64,000 nt of DNA, taken from positions 37,332-101,331 of the forward strand of contig DHJC01000016.1 of assembly GCA_002404155.1 (NCBI GenBank). Direction: 5' to 3'. Under the pieces are notes generated by a model. It had not been told where the DNA came from and did no database searches. It worked only from the letters and a program-made list of their open reading frames with translations. This DNA comes from Chloroflexi bacterium UBA4730. GTDB lineage: Bacteria > Chloroflexota > Limnocylindria > P2-11E. Shown here in pieces: positions 42,283 to 50,882 of the stretch (the first letter of the stretch is position 1; the number at the start of each line of letters is the position of its first letter). The position numbers and the translations under genes were made by a program.

Positions 42283-42894
42283 CTAGAGCGTCGGAAAGCG
42301 CCGGCCGCGCTCCCAGATCGGATCGACCTCGTTCACGTGCAGGATGACCTCGAGATCGTCGGTCTTCGCGAAGAACGCCTCGACATCCTGAACCGCCGCG
42401 GACAGCCCGGGCATCGCGATCTGCAGCACCGTGTCCCACAGCTCGTTGTCCTCGGGCGGGGGCTGAAGCGCCGGGCGGAGCTGGTCCGTGATGCTGAGGA
42501 TGACGCCCCGAACGCGAACTCCGTCCCGGGCTCTCCAGAGGAACTTGGTGCGCATGCCCGTCCGCTGAAGCTGTTCGTCGAACTCCAATACGACGGGACT
42601 ATCGGGCACCGCGACCAGGCGGCCGGCCTCGATCGCCGACCACCGTCGGTAGAGCTCGTCGCGGATCGTTCCACCACGCCACGCTTCTCGGTCAGCGTCC
42701 GCGGCCTTCAGCGACTCCATCGCGGCGATCGCATCCGGAGTCAGCTCCACGACCGGGGCTTCGCCGATGTCGAGCGACTCGCTCGGTGGGTCGAGCTGCG
42801 TGAGCCGCGACTCGGCCGCCATGTACCTCTTCGTGAGGTAGAGGAACAAGCGACGTTGCTCCGCGGGATCGATCGCGTCGGTCTTCATTCCCAT
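42283..42894 (-). CDS. hypothetical protein, first gene of DUF4062 operon
   Basis: A 203-aa protein from ATG 42894, or 42888. Helical start (RRLFLYLTKRYMAAESRLTQ), then a beta-rich part (PVVLEFDEQLQRTGMRTKFL, RVRGVILSITDQLRP). Separated by 7 bases from the next gene and followed by three more closely spaced genes. Function unknown. Confidence 0.65.
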   Translation of the reverse strand: MGMKTDAIDPAEQRRLFLYLTKRYMAAESRLTQLDPPSESLDIGEAPVVELTPDAIAAMESLKAADADREAWRGGTIRDELYRRWSAIEAGRLVAVPDSPVVLEFDEQLQRTGMRTKFLWRARDGVRVRGVILSITDQLRPALQPPPEDNELWDTVLQIAMPGLSAAVQDVEAFFAKTDDLEVILHVNEVDPIWERGRRFPTL

Positions 42895-42931
42895 ATTCTC
42901 GCCGACCGATGCCGCGGCTCAGGCCGCGTGA

Positions 42932-43816
42932 TCACCCCAGCGCGTCGCCGGCTCGCCGCTCATCGTCGTCAAACACCCGCAGATAGGTCATCGAGGACCG
43001 GATATCCCGGTGCCCCGCTCGCAATTGGATCGTGCGGAGGTTGGTGCCGCGCCGGAGCAGTTCGGTCAGATGAGTGTGGCGGCCGCGGTGCGGGGTGAAG
43101 CCCCAGCGGTCGTAGATGCCGTACTGGCGGAGCATGGCGTAGACGGCTTTGGCCGCGAGGCGTCGACCGCGTCGACCGACGAAAACCGGATCGACGGGCG
43201 CCGTCAGGCTACTGGTCCCGCGCCACGCCGCGAGCAGCCCGTCCAGCTCGTCGCCGTACGAGACCGTCCTGGGCTGCCCTCCCTTGCCGCGGCGGAGGCG
43301 GATTTGGCGCTGGGCGCCGAGGATGTCGGCCCAGTCCAACGACAGCGTCTCAGCGAGGCGGAGCCCCGCGTACAGCCAGATGCCGACCAAGAGCCGATTG
43401 CGCAGATCGAGGCGGGTCTTCGCTGGGATAGAGGCCAAGATCGCCTGTGCCGTCGCCCAGTCGTAGGCGCGCGGCAGCGGGTCGATGCGCTTGGGGCGCG
43501 GGAGGCGGGCGGCTGGGTTTTGCGTCCAGCCATGCTCGGTCTCGAGGTACCGAAAGAACGCTTGCACCGCCGACACCCGCCGGCGAATCGTCTCGCTGGC
43601 ATACCCGCGCGTCGCGAGTGCCCGCGTCCAACGCAGCAGCACCGGGCGGGTCAAGCCGACCAGATCCCTGACGCCGTCGTCAGCAACGATCTGGCAGAGC
43701 TGTCGAAGGTCATCGCGGTAGGCCCGGGCGGTCGAAGCCTGGCGCCGCGGATCACCGAGGGTCGAGATGAACGCTGAGATGAGTTCGGTGAGGGGGGTGC
43801 GTGAGAGATCGGTCAT
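42932..43816 (-). CDS. tyrosine recombinase/integrase at tRNA-Glu
   Basis: A 294-aa protein from ATG 43816. Core-binding domain at about residues 1-95. Catalytic residues are all present: YAGLRLAETLSL (Arg), RRGKGGQPR (Lys), TPHRGRHTHLTELL (HxxR), AGHRDIRSSM (His) and TYLRV (Tyr). It lies 115 bases from the 3' end of tRNA-Glu and reads away from it, as integrases of tRNA-targeted elements do. A fragment of a close paralog is at 14766. Probably catalyses integration and excision of the island. Confidence 0.9.
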   Translation of the reverse strand: MTDLSRTPLTELISAFISTLGDPRRQASTARAYRDDLRQLCQIVADDGVRDLVGLTRPVLLRWTRALATRGYASETIRRRVSAVQAFFRYLETEHGWTQNPAARLPRPKRIDPLPRAYDWATAQAILASIPAKTRLDLRNRLLVGIWLYAGLRLAETLSLDWADILGAQRQIRLRRGKGGQPRTVSYGDELDGLLAAWRGTSSLTAPVDPVFVGRRGRRLAAKAVYAMLRQYGIYDRWGFTPHRGRHTHLTELLRRGTNLRTIQLRAGHRDIRSSMTYLRVFDDDERRAGDALG

Positions 43817-43931
43817 TGGTCCCCACCCCGTTCGCTGTGGCCAGCGGGTCGTGCGAATGGGATGAGAAATACGGCGAACGGGTAGAAAACTGCGGCACAC
43901 GGGATGAGAACCGTATCGGGGAGTGGACCGG

Positions 43932-44005
43932 TAGCCCGTACCGGATTCGAACCGGTGGTCTCTGCCTTGAGAGGGCAGTGTCCTGGGCCGCTAGACGAAC
44001 GGGCC
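43932..44005 (-). tRNA. tRNA-Glu(CUC)
   Basis: Complete cloverleaf: acceptor GGCCCGT/ACGGGCT (first pair G-U), anticodon stem CTGCC/GGCAG with loop CTCTCAA giving CUC, T-arm ACCGG-TTCGAAT-CCGGT, discriminator A. CCA is not encoded. Likely attachment site of the element to its left. Confidence 0.95.
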
Positions 44006-44027
44006 GGAGTACCGCCATTCTAGGTCC

Positions 44028-44996
44028 GTGACATCCGAGCAGCATGTTGCGCCGGGCGTCCGGCGCGTCGCGCTCCCTCTCCCGCTCGCGCTCCGTAGCG
44101 TGAACGTCTACCTGGTCGAAGGCAATCGCGGTTGGTCGATCGTCGACAGCGGCATGCACACCCGCGAAGCGGAGGCCGCGTTGCGCGCGGGGCTCGCTGA
44201 AGTGGGCATCGGCCTCCCGGATCTCCGCACCGCCTTCATCACCCACCTTCACCCGGACCACCTCGGCATGGCCGGGACGATCCGCGAGGCGGGCGCAGAG
44301 CTCTTGATGCACGGACCTGAGATCGCCCGCGCGCACGAGGTCTGGGCTGCCGACCACCGGCTCATCGACGCGACGTACGACCTCTTCGATCGGCACGGGA
44401 TGCCGCGCGACGTGGACGAGGGGATGCGCGCGGCGTGGGTCGAGATGAATCGGCGCGTCGACCCATTCGAGGGGATCCATCCGGTTGCGGACGGTGAGGT
44501 GCTCGACCTGGGTGGCCGCGCGCTCACGGTCGTGTGGACGCCCGGTCATACCGATCACCATGCCGTGCTGTTCGAGGAGTCGACCGGCACGCTCATCGCC
44601 GGCGATCACGTGCTCCCGCGCATCACCTCGAACGTCGGGGTCTATCCGGGCGGGCGCCCCGACCCGCTTGGCGACTTCTTCGGCGCGCTCGAGAAGATGA
44701 AGACGCTCGGCGTGAAGCGCGTCCTGCCGGCCCATGGCGATCCGTTCGATGACTGCACCGGACGGGTCGATGAGATCCTCGCGCACCATGCGCAACGTCT
44801 CGAAGCGGCGCTGGCTGCTGCGGATGGCACCCCACGGAGCACGTACGCGATCTGCCGCGCGCTCTTCCCGGTGCTGCGATCACCGCATGAGGAGCGCTTC
44901 GCGCTCGCGGAGACGCTCGCGCACCTCCGCTATCTCGAGCTGCGCGGCCGCTTGCGAGAGGTCGAGGGTCGACCGATCACGTGGCGCGTCGTCTAG
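44028..44996 (+). CDS. metallo-beta-lactamase-fold hydrolase
   Basis: A 322-aa protein from GTG 44028. Metal motif ITHLHPDHLGMAG (HxHxDH) at about residues 79-85, later His in WTPGHTDHH, Asp in LIAGDHVL and His in PAHGDPF. A C-terminal helical part (STYAICRALFPVLRSPHEER) is like the glyoxalase-II/LACTB2 type. Hydrolyses a thioester or ester, substrate unknown. First core-genome gene after the island. Confidence 0.85.
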   Translation: MTSEQHVAPGVRRVALPLPLALRSVNVYLVEGNRGWSIVDSGMHTREAEAALRAGLAEVGIGLPDLRTAFITHLHPDHLGMAGTIREAGAELLMHGPEIARAHEVWAADHRLIDATYDLFDRHGMPRDVDEGMRAAWVEMNRRVDPFEGIHPVADGEVLDLGGRALTVVWTPGHTDHHAVLFEESTGTLIAGDHVLPRITSNVGVYPGGRPDPLGDFFGALEKMKTLGVKRVLPAHGDPFDDCTGRVDEILAHHAQRLEAALAAADGTPRSTYAICRALFPVLRSPHEERFALAETLAHLRYLELRGRLREVEGRPITWRVV

Positions 44997-45043
44997 CGCG
45001 TGGTCCTATTGACACGGCTCGGCGGCTTGATCATCTTCGGCGA

Positions 45044-45778
45044 ATGGCGAGCACGCGCGACCAGCACCCGTACAACGTGAGCTACTACCGTCGCAATCGG
45101 CAGAACGAGATCGACCGAGTCGTGACGCGGCAACGCGCCACGCTCGAGTTCCTGCGGCAACTCCGCAGAGTGCCGTGCAAGGACTGCGGCGGCACGTTCC
45201 TACCACACCAAATGGACTTCGACCACCGCGAGCCGGAACGCAAGTCGTTCAACGTCACGAGTTCTCGCGCAATGCTCATGCGTCGCGAGCGGTTGGTCGA
45301 GGAGATCGCGAAATGCGACATCATCTGCGCCAACTGCCACGCCGTGCGCACCTACTCACTGCAGGCCGAAAGGAAGGCCTGGCGCCGCGCGAACGGCACG
45401 TTGACCAACACCTGTCGTCGCATTGCCCAACGCCAGCGAGAGGTCAGGCGGCGCGACTTCATTCTCGCGCTTCGCGATCGGCCGTGCGAAGAGTGCGACC
45501 GTCGGTTTCCACCGTTCATCTTGCAATTCGATCACCGCGACCCCGCAAACAAGAACTTCATCGTCAGCCAGACGTGGATGAGTTCGGAGGCGCGGATCCT
45601 CAGAGAAGCTGCCAAATGCGATATCGTTTGTCCCAACTGCCACCGTGATCGCACCTTCCGGCGGCGGCAGGGTCCCGCGGGAGTAGCTCAATTGGCAGAG
45701 CGCGAGTTTTCCAAACTCGAGGTTGCGGGTTCGAGACCCGTCTCCCGCTCCGCAAGAGCGACGTGTGCGAGTCCCTGA
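45044..45778 (+). CDS. HNH-like zinc protein with duplicated domain, runs through tRNA-Gly
   Basis: From ATG 45044. Two similar units of about 70-80 residues: CKDCGGTFLPHQMDFDHREP ... KCDIICANCHAVRT and CEECDRRFPPFILQFDHRDP ... KCDIVCPNCHRDRT. Each has two CxxC and a DHR, the layout of HNH endonuclease zinc fingers. After RRRQGP the frame enters tRNA-Gly and stops at 45778, giving a tail that is the translation of a tRNA. The functional protein probably ends near 45676. Nuclease activity is inferred. Confidence 0.7.
   Translation: MASTRDQHPYNVSYYRRNRQNEIDRVVTRQRATLEFLRQLRRVPCKDCGGTFLPHQMDFDHREPERKSFNVTSSRAMLMRRERLVEEIAKCDIICANCHAVRTYSLQAERKAWRRANGTLTNTCRRIAQRQREVRRRDFILALRDRPCEECDRRFPPFILQFDHRDPANKNFIVSQTWMSSEARILREAAKCDIVCPNCHRDRTFRRRQGPAGVAQLAEREFSKLEVAGSRPVSRSARATCASP
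45677..45749 (+). tRNA. tRNA-Gly(UCC)
   Basis: Acceptor GCGGGAG/CTCCCGC, D-arm AGCTCAATTGGCAGAG, anticodon stem CGAGT/ACTCG with loop TTTCCAA giving UCC, T-arm with TTCGAGA loop, discriminator T. CCA not encoded. It lies on the same strand inside the extended frame of the HNH-like gene. Confidence 0.93.
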
Positions 45779-45895
45779 TATTTCTCACCTAATTCCCTGA
45801 TCTTCCCCGGGCGGGGCAGAGCGATCGAATGTGGCGGTCTTGGAACGTGGGCAGCACGCGCTAGCGCAAAGCATGCGTTCGTGGCAAGCGTGCCA

Positions 45896-45965
45896 GCCCA
45901 GGCCGCTCTTCTCGACCGCATGCCTTTCAAGGAAGAGGTCAGGGGTTCGAATCCCATCCGGGGCT
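45896..45965 (+). pseudogene. decayed tRNA-like sequence, possibly tRNA-Glu(UUC)
   Basis: The 3' half is tRNA-like: loop CTTTCAA (UUC), then AGGTC and a T-arm AGGGG-TTCGAAT-CCCAT with one mismatch. GCCCAGG pairs with CCGGGGC with one mismatch. The anticodon stem has two mismatches, no normal D-arm is present, and the total is about three bases short. It is likely not functional. Confidence 0.35.
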
Positions 45966-46327
45966 ACACGGCCTGTCGTCATCGCCCGGCCTACGGTTTG
46001 CCGCTCTCCTTCTTCCTAGAGGGCCTGCTGCCCGCGCGGGCCCGGCGCTCACGCGCCGACTGGACCGCCGAGACGTGCCACGGCGCGGAGCGGTGGTGAC
46101 TTAGCTTTCGGTGTTAGCGCCCGCTAGCAGCCGCTGTGCAATCGCGTCGATTCTGCCAACACCTTGTCGCGCACGGTCGCAACTTCTATTGCGCCGGCCT
46201 GCTCGACGCGCTCGGTCCGACTCCACTCTCTAGCTGAGGCCGTGAGCGTCATGGGCCGCCGCATCGCCCTGACACGTGGCGGATCGTCGCCGAGGGCCGG
46301 GAGTACCGGACAGTCACGCTGCAAGAG
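45966..46327. other. intergenic region
   Basis: About 360 bases between the tRNA-like sequence and the cyclase-ATPase gene, which ends at 46328. Only short, random-looking frames were seen on both strands. No terminator could be picked with confidence. Confidence 0.5.
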
Positions 46328-49300
46328 TCACGCGACGACAGGGTCCGCGAGCGCGCGGACCCGTTCGGCCGACACCAGATCGCCCTTGGCTTCGTAGAGC
46401 TTCAGAGCCTGCGCGATGATCGGCGCGGCGTCGTCAGGTCGTCCAGACTGTCGCAGGACCGCTGCGAGCGCGAGGAGCGCGTCGGCCTGTTCGACCGGGG
46501 AGTCGCTCTGCTGGGCGATCCGCACGCTCTCGCGCGCGGTCTCCTCGGCTTCGGATACGGCACCCTTGAGCGCCCGGATCTTCGCCCGAAGGGCACGCCA
46601 CCGGTACTGGGCGTCGAAGTCGTCCTCGGACGCGATCTCCTCGCTCACGCGGCTCAGCGCTTCGGCCTCGTCGTACCGCCCCTGCTGGTACACGGCCTCG
46701 CCCAGGATCGCCGCGAGGGTCGAGCACGTCGCGCGCTCGCCCATTTCTCGGAACGTCTCGTATGCCGGCCGCATGTGCTCCTCGGCGGCGACCGGATCCC
46801 CCGCGAGCAGCTCGACGCGGCCGGAGTAGATCGACACGGCAGTCGCCTGCAACCTCGCGCCCAGATCCTCGAGGGCCGTCCGCCCGCGGCGATAGAGCGC
46901 CCGCGCCCGGTCGAAGTCGGCGCGCATCGCGTAGAGCTGCGCCAACGAGCTCATGAGCATCGCCTCGGCGCGCTGGTCACCATGCGCGCTGACGAGCAGC
47001 TCCTCGCACCGGGCGATCGCTTTGTCGGCCGGCTCGGGACCATATAGCAAGCACAGCCCCAGCGCGGGCAGCGATCGCGTCTCCTGTCGCCGATCTCCGG
47101 CCGCTCGCGCTTCCGCGATCGCGCGCTCCACGGACTCGCGACCGGCTTCGAAGCGCCCGACGCTGCCGTGGACGTTACCGAGCAGCCGCCACGCCCGGGC
47201 GAGCGACGCATGATCCCCCGCCTCGGCGAACACGTCGATCGCCTGACGAGTTTGCTCCAACGCTCTTTCCTCCCACCCCATCGGGTCGGTCGATTTCAGC
47301 ATGAGCAGCTGTACCAGGGTCAGCGCGGTGCGCAGGGGAACATCGCCCAGCGCCGCCGCTCGGTCGATGGCGTTCCGCAGGACGTCCGCAGCACGGGTGA
47401 AGTCACCTTTCTCGCGCAATGTCTCGCCGAGATCGACGGCGAGCTCGACCCGTCCGCGGTCCTCCGGCGGCAGCACCGACATCGCGCGGTCGATGAGGTT
47501 CGCCGCGGCTGGCATGTCGCCGCGCGCGATGGCTCGGCGCCCTGCCGCGGCGAGTCGCGCGGACGCGCGGATACCGACCGCGACCGCGGCGGTGTCGAGC
47601 GGGCCGAGCTCGCCGCGGAAGCGATATGACTGTTCGAGGTGATAACCGACGATCTCTTCGAACTCGAGGATCCGCGGACCGGCGACCCGCTCGAGCCACT
47701 CGCCGAAGCGTTCGTGCAGCTCAGCTCGGGCGCGCTTCAACAGCCGTTGATACGCGGCATCGCGGAGCAGCGCGTGGTGGAAGCGGTACGCCGAATCCCC
47801 AGGGAAGGACGACTCCGCGAGATGGAGCAGCCGCTTCGTGTTGAGGCTCTCGATGCTCACCGGCGCGCGCTCGCGCAGCGCGGACGGCGCGAGCTCCTCG
47901 ACAGCGCGCCGTTGGAAGACCGCGCCGGCCACCGAGCCGGTCTCGAGGACCGCCTTCTCCTCCGCCGGCAGCTTGTCGACGCGCGCCGACAGCAGCGCCG
48001 CGATCGTCGGTGGCACCTCCGCGTCGGCAATGGCCCCGTGCACGGTCCAGCCACCGGTCGGGTCCACGCGAAGCAATCCGTCGTCGATGAACGACGATAC
48101 GATCTGCTCCACGAACAGCGGGTTCCCTTCGGCCGCCTTCGCGATCTTCTCCTCGGTGACGGCGGGTAAGCCGATCGGACCGAGGATGTTCTCCACAATG
48201 CGCGCACTGTCGGCATCCGACAGCGGCGTGAGGAAGATGGTCGTCGCGTTCGCCTTGCCCTGCAGCCAGCCGGGGTGGTCATCGACGAGGTCCGGGCGGG
48301 CGGTGTTGACCACAACGACGGGGGCCTTAGCCGACCCGGCGAGGTGCGCGATGAGCTCGAGCATCGTGGCCTCGGCCCAGTGAATGTCGTCGAACACGAT
48401 GACCAGCGCGCGTTCACGGGCGACATGCTCGGCAAACTTCGTCGCGGCCCAGTACGTCTCCTGGATCGGGAAGACGCCCCCACGGAGTCCCATCGCGACC
48501 GCGAGCCGATCGACGACATCGCCGGCCGCCGCGCCGAGGAGCACGTGCAGCTTCGCGATCGCTTCTGGCGGATCGTCCGTCTCGGTGATCGCGGCCGCCT
48601 GACGAACGACCTCGCGGAGCGGCCAGAACGTGATGCCGTCGCCGTACGACAAACAGTGCCCGCGCAGGACGGTCGCCTCGCCGTGAGTGCCGGTAATGAA
48701 CGCCTCGACGAGCCGGGTCTTGCCCAGGCCGGCCTCGCCGAGCACGGTGACGACCTCGCAGGCGTGCGCGGCGATGGAGTGGTCGAACGCGGCATTGACG
48801 ATCGCGAGCTCGATCTCGCGTCCGACCATCGGCCGGTCAAGCCGGCGCGCGACGCCGATCTCTCCGCGCACGGCGTTCAGCTGGTACGCCGGGACGGGCT
48901 GCGACTTGCCCTTCAGCGTGAGCGGCTCGACGGCTTCGACCTCGACCGCGTCCCGCACCAGCTCGTACGTCGGCTGGCCGATGAGGGTCTGCATCTCGCC
49001 GGCCGCCTGCTCGAGACGCGCCGCGACGTTGACCGGATCGCCGGTGACGAGGCGCTGTCCGGTGCTCGCGTCGTCGGCGACGACCTCGCCGGTGTTCACG
49101 CCGATCCGATTGGCGAGCGTCGCGCCCCAGCGCGACATGAGCTCTTCGTTCAGGCGCTCGAGCGCACGCTGCATGTCCCACGCGGCGCGGCACGCCCGCA
49201 GCGCGTCGTCCTCGTGCAGCCGAGGCAAGCCGAAGACCGCCATGACCGCATCGCCGATGAACTTTTCGACCGTCCCGCCGTGACCCTCGATGATCACCTT

Positions 49301-49510
49301 CATCGCGTCGAAGTAGCGTCCGAGGATCTCGCGCAGGGATTCCGAGTCGAGGCGTTCGCCAAGGGCGGTGGATCCCTTGAGGTCGCAGAACAGGATGGTG
49401 ACGGTCTTGCGGACTTCGCTCGCCAACGGCGCGACCAGCGGCGTCCCGCAAAAGCCGCATACCCGGAACTTATCCGGATTGTCCTCGCGACAATTTGGGC
49501 ACACCACCAT
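46328..49510 (-). CDS. class III cyclase - AAA ATPase - TPR regulator
   Basis: A 1060-aa protein from ATG 49510. Order: zinc ribbon (Cys4, 7, 18, 21), class III adenylate/guanylate cyclase domain at about 35-215 (TVTILFCDLKGSTALGERLD, KFIGDAVMAVFG), AAA/STAND ATPase with P-loop VLGEAGLGKTRL near residue 265 and Walker B VIVFDDIHWAE, then TPR-type repeats to the end. The cyclase metal Asp residues (FCDLKG and GDAVM) are present. Such proteins are common in Chloroflexota and actinobacteria and may sense signals via the TPRs; ligand unknown. Confidence 0.9.
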   Translation of the reverse strand: MVVCPNCREDNPDKFRVCGFCGTPLVAPLASEVRKTVTILFCDLKGSTALGERLDSESLREILGRYFDAMKVIIEGHGGTVEKFIGDAVMAVFGLPRLHEDDALRACRAAWDMQRALERLNEELMSRWGATLANRIGVNTGEVVADDASTGQRLVTGDPVNVAARLEQAAGEMQTLIGQPTYELVRDAVEVEAVEPLTLKGKSQPVPAYQLNAVRGEIGVARRLDRPMVGREIELAIVNAAFDHSIAAHACEVVTVLGEAGLGKTRLVEAFITGTHGEATVLRGHCLSYGDGITFWPLREVVRQAAAITETDDPPEAIAKLHVLLGAAAGDVVDRLAVAMGLRGGVFPIQETYWAATKFAEHVARERALVIVFDDIHWAEATMLELIAHLAGSAKAPVVVVNTARPDLVDDHPGWLQGKANATTIFLTPLSDADSARIVENILGPIGLPAVTEEKIAKAAEGNPLFVEQIVSSFIDDGLLRVDPTGGWTVHGAIADAEVPPTIAALLSARVDKLPAEEKAVLETGSVAGAVFQRRAVEELAPSALRERAPVSIESLNTKRLLHLAESSFPGDSAYRFHHALLRDAAYQRLLKRARAELHERFGEWLERVAGPRILEFEEIVGYHLEQSYRFRGELGPLDTAAVAVGIRASARLAAAGRRAIARGDMPAAANLIDRAMSVLPPEDRGRVELAVDLGETLREKGDFTRAADVLRNAIDRAAALGDVPLRTALTLVQLLMLKSTDPMGWEERALEQTRQAIDVFAEAGDHASLARAWRLLGNVHGSVGRFEAGRESVERAIAEARAAGDRRQETRSLPALGLCLLYGPEPADKAIARCEELLVSAHGDQRAEAMLMSSLAQLYAMRADFDRARALYRRGRTALEDLGARLQATAVSIYSGRVELLAGDPVAAEEHMRPAYETFREMGERATCSTLAAILGEAVYQQGRYDEAEALSRVSEEIASEDDFDAQYRWRALRAKIRALKGAVSEAEETARESVRIAQQSDSPVEQADALLALAAVLRQSGRPDDAAPIIAQALKLYEAKGDLVSAERVRALADPVVA

Positions 49511-49704
49511 GCGCGAAAGCGTACGCCGGGTTTCGCGACAAAACGGTAACGAACACGGGCCTGTCAGGACCGGATGGCGATCCGTTGAGCTCGCTCGTTC
49601 GCTCGGCGGATCGCCCACCGATCGACCGCGCGGTCGTGGCTGAAAGCGGTCGGGGGTGCACGAATGCGGTCGGGCGTGGCGGCACGCAGTGCGCCCGGGA
49701 AACA

Positions 49705-49737
49705 GGGCGGGCGGGTCCGATCGAACCGCGCCCGCCC
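49705..49737 (-). terminator. hairpin terminator candidate
   Basis: Stem GGGCGGGCG / CGCCCGCCC (9 bp perfect) with a 15-base loop, 10 bases past the stop of the secreted protein gene. No long T-run. Confidence 0.5.
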
Positions 49738-49746
49738 CGCTGTGGC

Positions 49747-50697
49747 TTAGTCGGCGGTCATTCCGTTGTCTTGCGTTCCGACCACGACGATCGTGTAGAC
49801 GGTCGCCCCTTCGACATTCGTCGACCGTGAGCGACTTTGCACGCACGGGTCGGTCGCGTTCTTGCCGCTGCAGTTCGAGAGCGCGGTGTATGCGCCGCCA
49901 CCGGCGCTGTTCCAGATGGTGATCTGAGACAGCGCCTTCTTACCTGCGAGATTGGCTAGGAACGTCAGCGTCCAGGTCTTGGCGCCGTTCACGTTCGTGA
50001 AATTGACGGTGATCGTACCGAGGAAGCAATCACTGGGACCGTTCGGCGGACAGAGCTCTGTCTGGTAGATGTTCACCAAGCCGCCGTTGGCGAGCGTGAC
50101 GGAGGTCGTGTGCGTGAACGCGGTGATGGGCATCGGCTGCCCGTTCGGCCCGTAGGTCAGGGTGCCACCTGACTGCAGGAAACCGCCGGCCACGGTGCTC
50201 GTGTTGTTCGCGGTGTTCGGGTCCGAGACCACTCCGCCGGAGCTCGGGCACGTGGCTAGAGATCCCACAGCGTCGAACGTCGCGGCGCATGCGTAGATCG
50301 GGTCGCCCACGGACCCCGCGGCGTACTCGAGGTAGATGTCGGCCGTGCCGGGAACGCCAATCGTCGACGTCTCGGAGCAGGTCACGGTCGTGCCACTGGT
50401 GCACGTCCAGCTATTGGGATTCGAGCGGAACGCGAGGAGGGCGCTCGGCAGCCTGGCAGTGAGCCCCGCATTCGGGACATTGCAGGGTCCGTAGTTCGTG
50501 ATCGTGAGGTGATCGACGTAATTGCCGTCGCTGGCGACCGAGATCGCCTGGACCAGTGCGATGTCTGCCGTCCCAGCCGTGCTACCGCTATTGCAGGCTG
50601 CTTTGGCCAACGCCGGCGGCGCCGCAACCGCAGTGGCGAGCAACAGAAGTGCGGTCGCGAGCCCGACGACGCGTGCTGACATCGATCTTGGTGTCAT
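49747..50697 (-). CDS. secreted DUF11-like protein
   Basis: A 316-aa protein. Signal peptide MSARVVGLATALLLLATAVA with cleavage near ALAKAA. The first mature domain (IALVQAISVASDGNYVDHLT, ITNYGPCNVPNAGLTARLPS) follows the DUF11 pattern of surface proteins, with paired Cys. The second half is beta-rich and Thr/Asn rich. Probably extracellular or wall-attached; no sorting motif seen. Confidence 0.75.
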   Translation of the reverse strand: MTPRSMSARVVGLATALLLLATAVAAPPALAKAACNSGSTAGTADIALVQAISVASDGNYVDHLTITNYGPCNVPNAGLTARLPSALLAFRSNPNSWTCTSGTTVTCSETSTIGVPGTADIYLEYAAGSVGDPIYACAATFDAVGSLATCPSSGGVVSDPNTANNTSTVAGGFLQSGGTLTYGPNGQPMPITAFTHTTSVTLANGGLVNIYQTELCPPNGPSDCFLGTITVNFTNVNGAKTWTLTFLANLAGKKALSQITIWNSAGGGAYTALSNCSGKNATDPCVQSRSRSTNVEGATVYTIVVVGTQDNGMTAD

Positions 50698-50882
50698 GAC
50701 CTTCCTCCTCCGCGTTAGGCGAACCGCTTCCCGCGGCTGACATCACTCAGACACAGAAAGCCGCGTAATCGTACAGGGTGTCGCTTGGCCCGCAACTGGC
50801 ACAAATCAAGTACGCGCGATGGCTCGCCGAGCGCTTCACCGCGCCGGTCATGGCCCTCGGGGTCTACCTCGGATCGCGACGT

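Noticed and set aside
45688..45982. Minus-strand frames reading GFEPLTSSLKGM and GLEPATSSLENSRSAN
   Set aside because: These are translations of the antisense of tRNA and tRNA-like sequence, a well-known source of false proteins.
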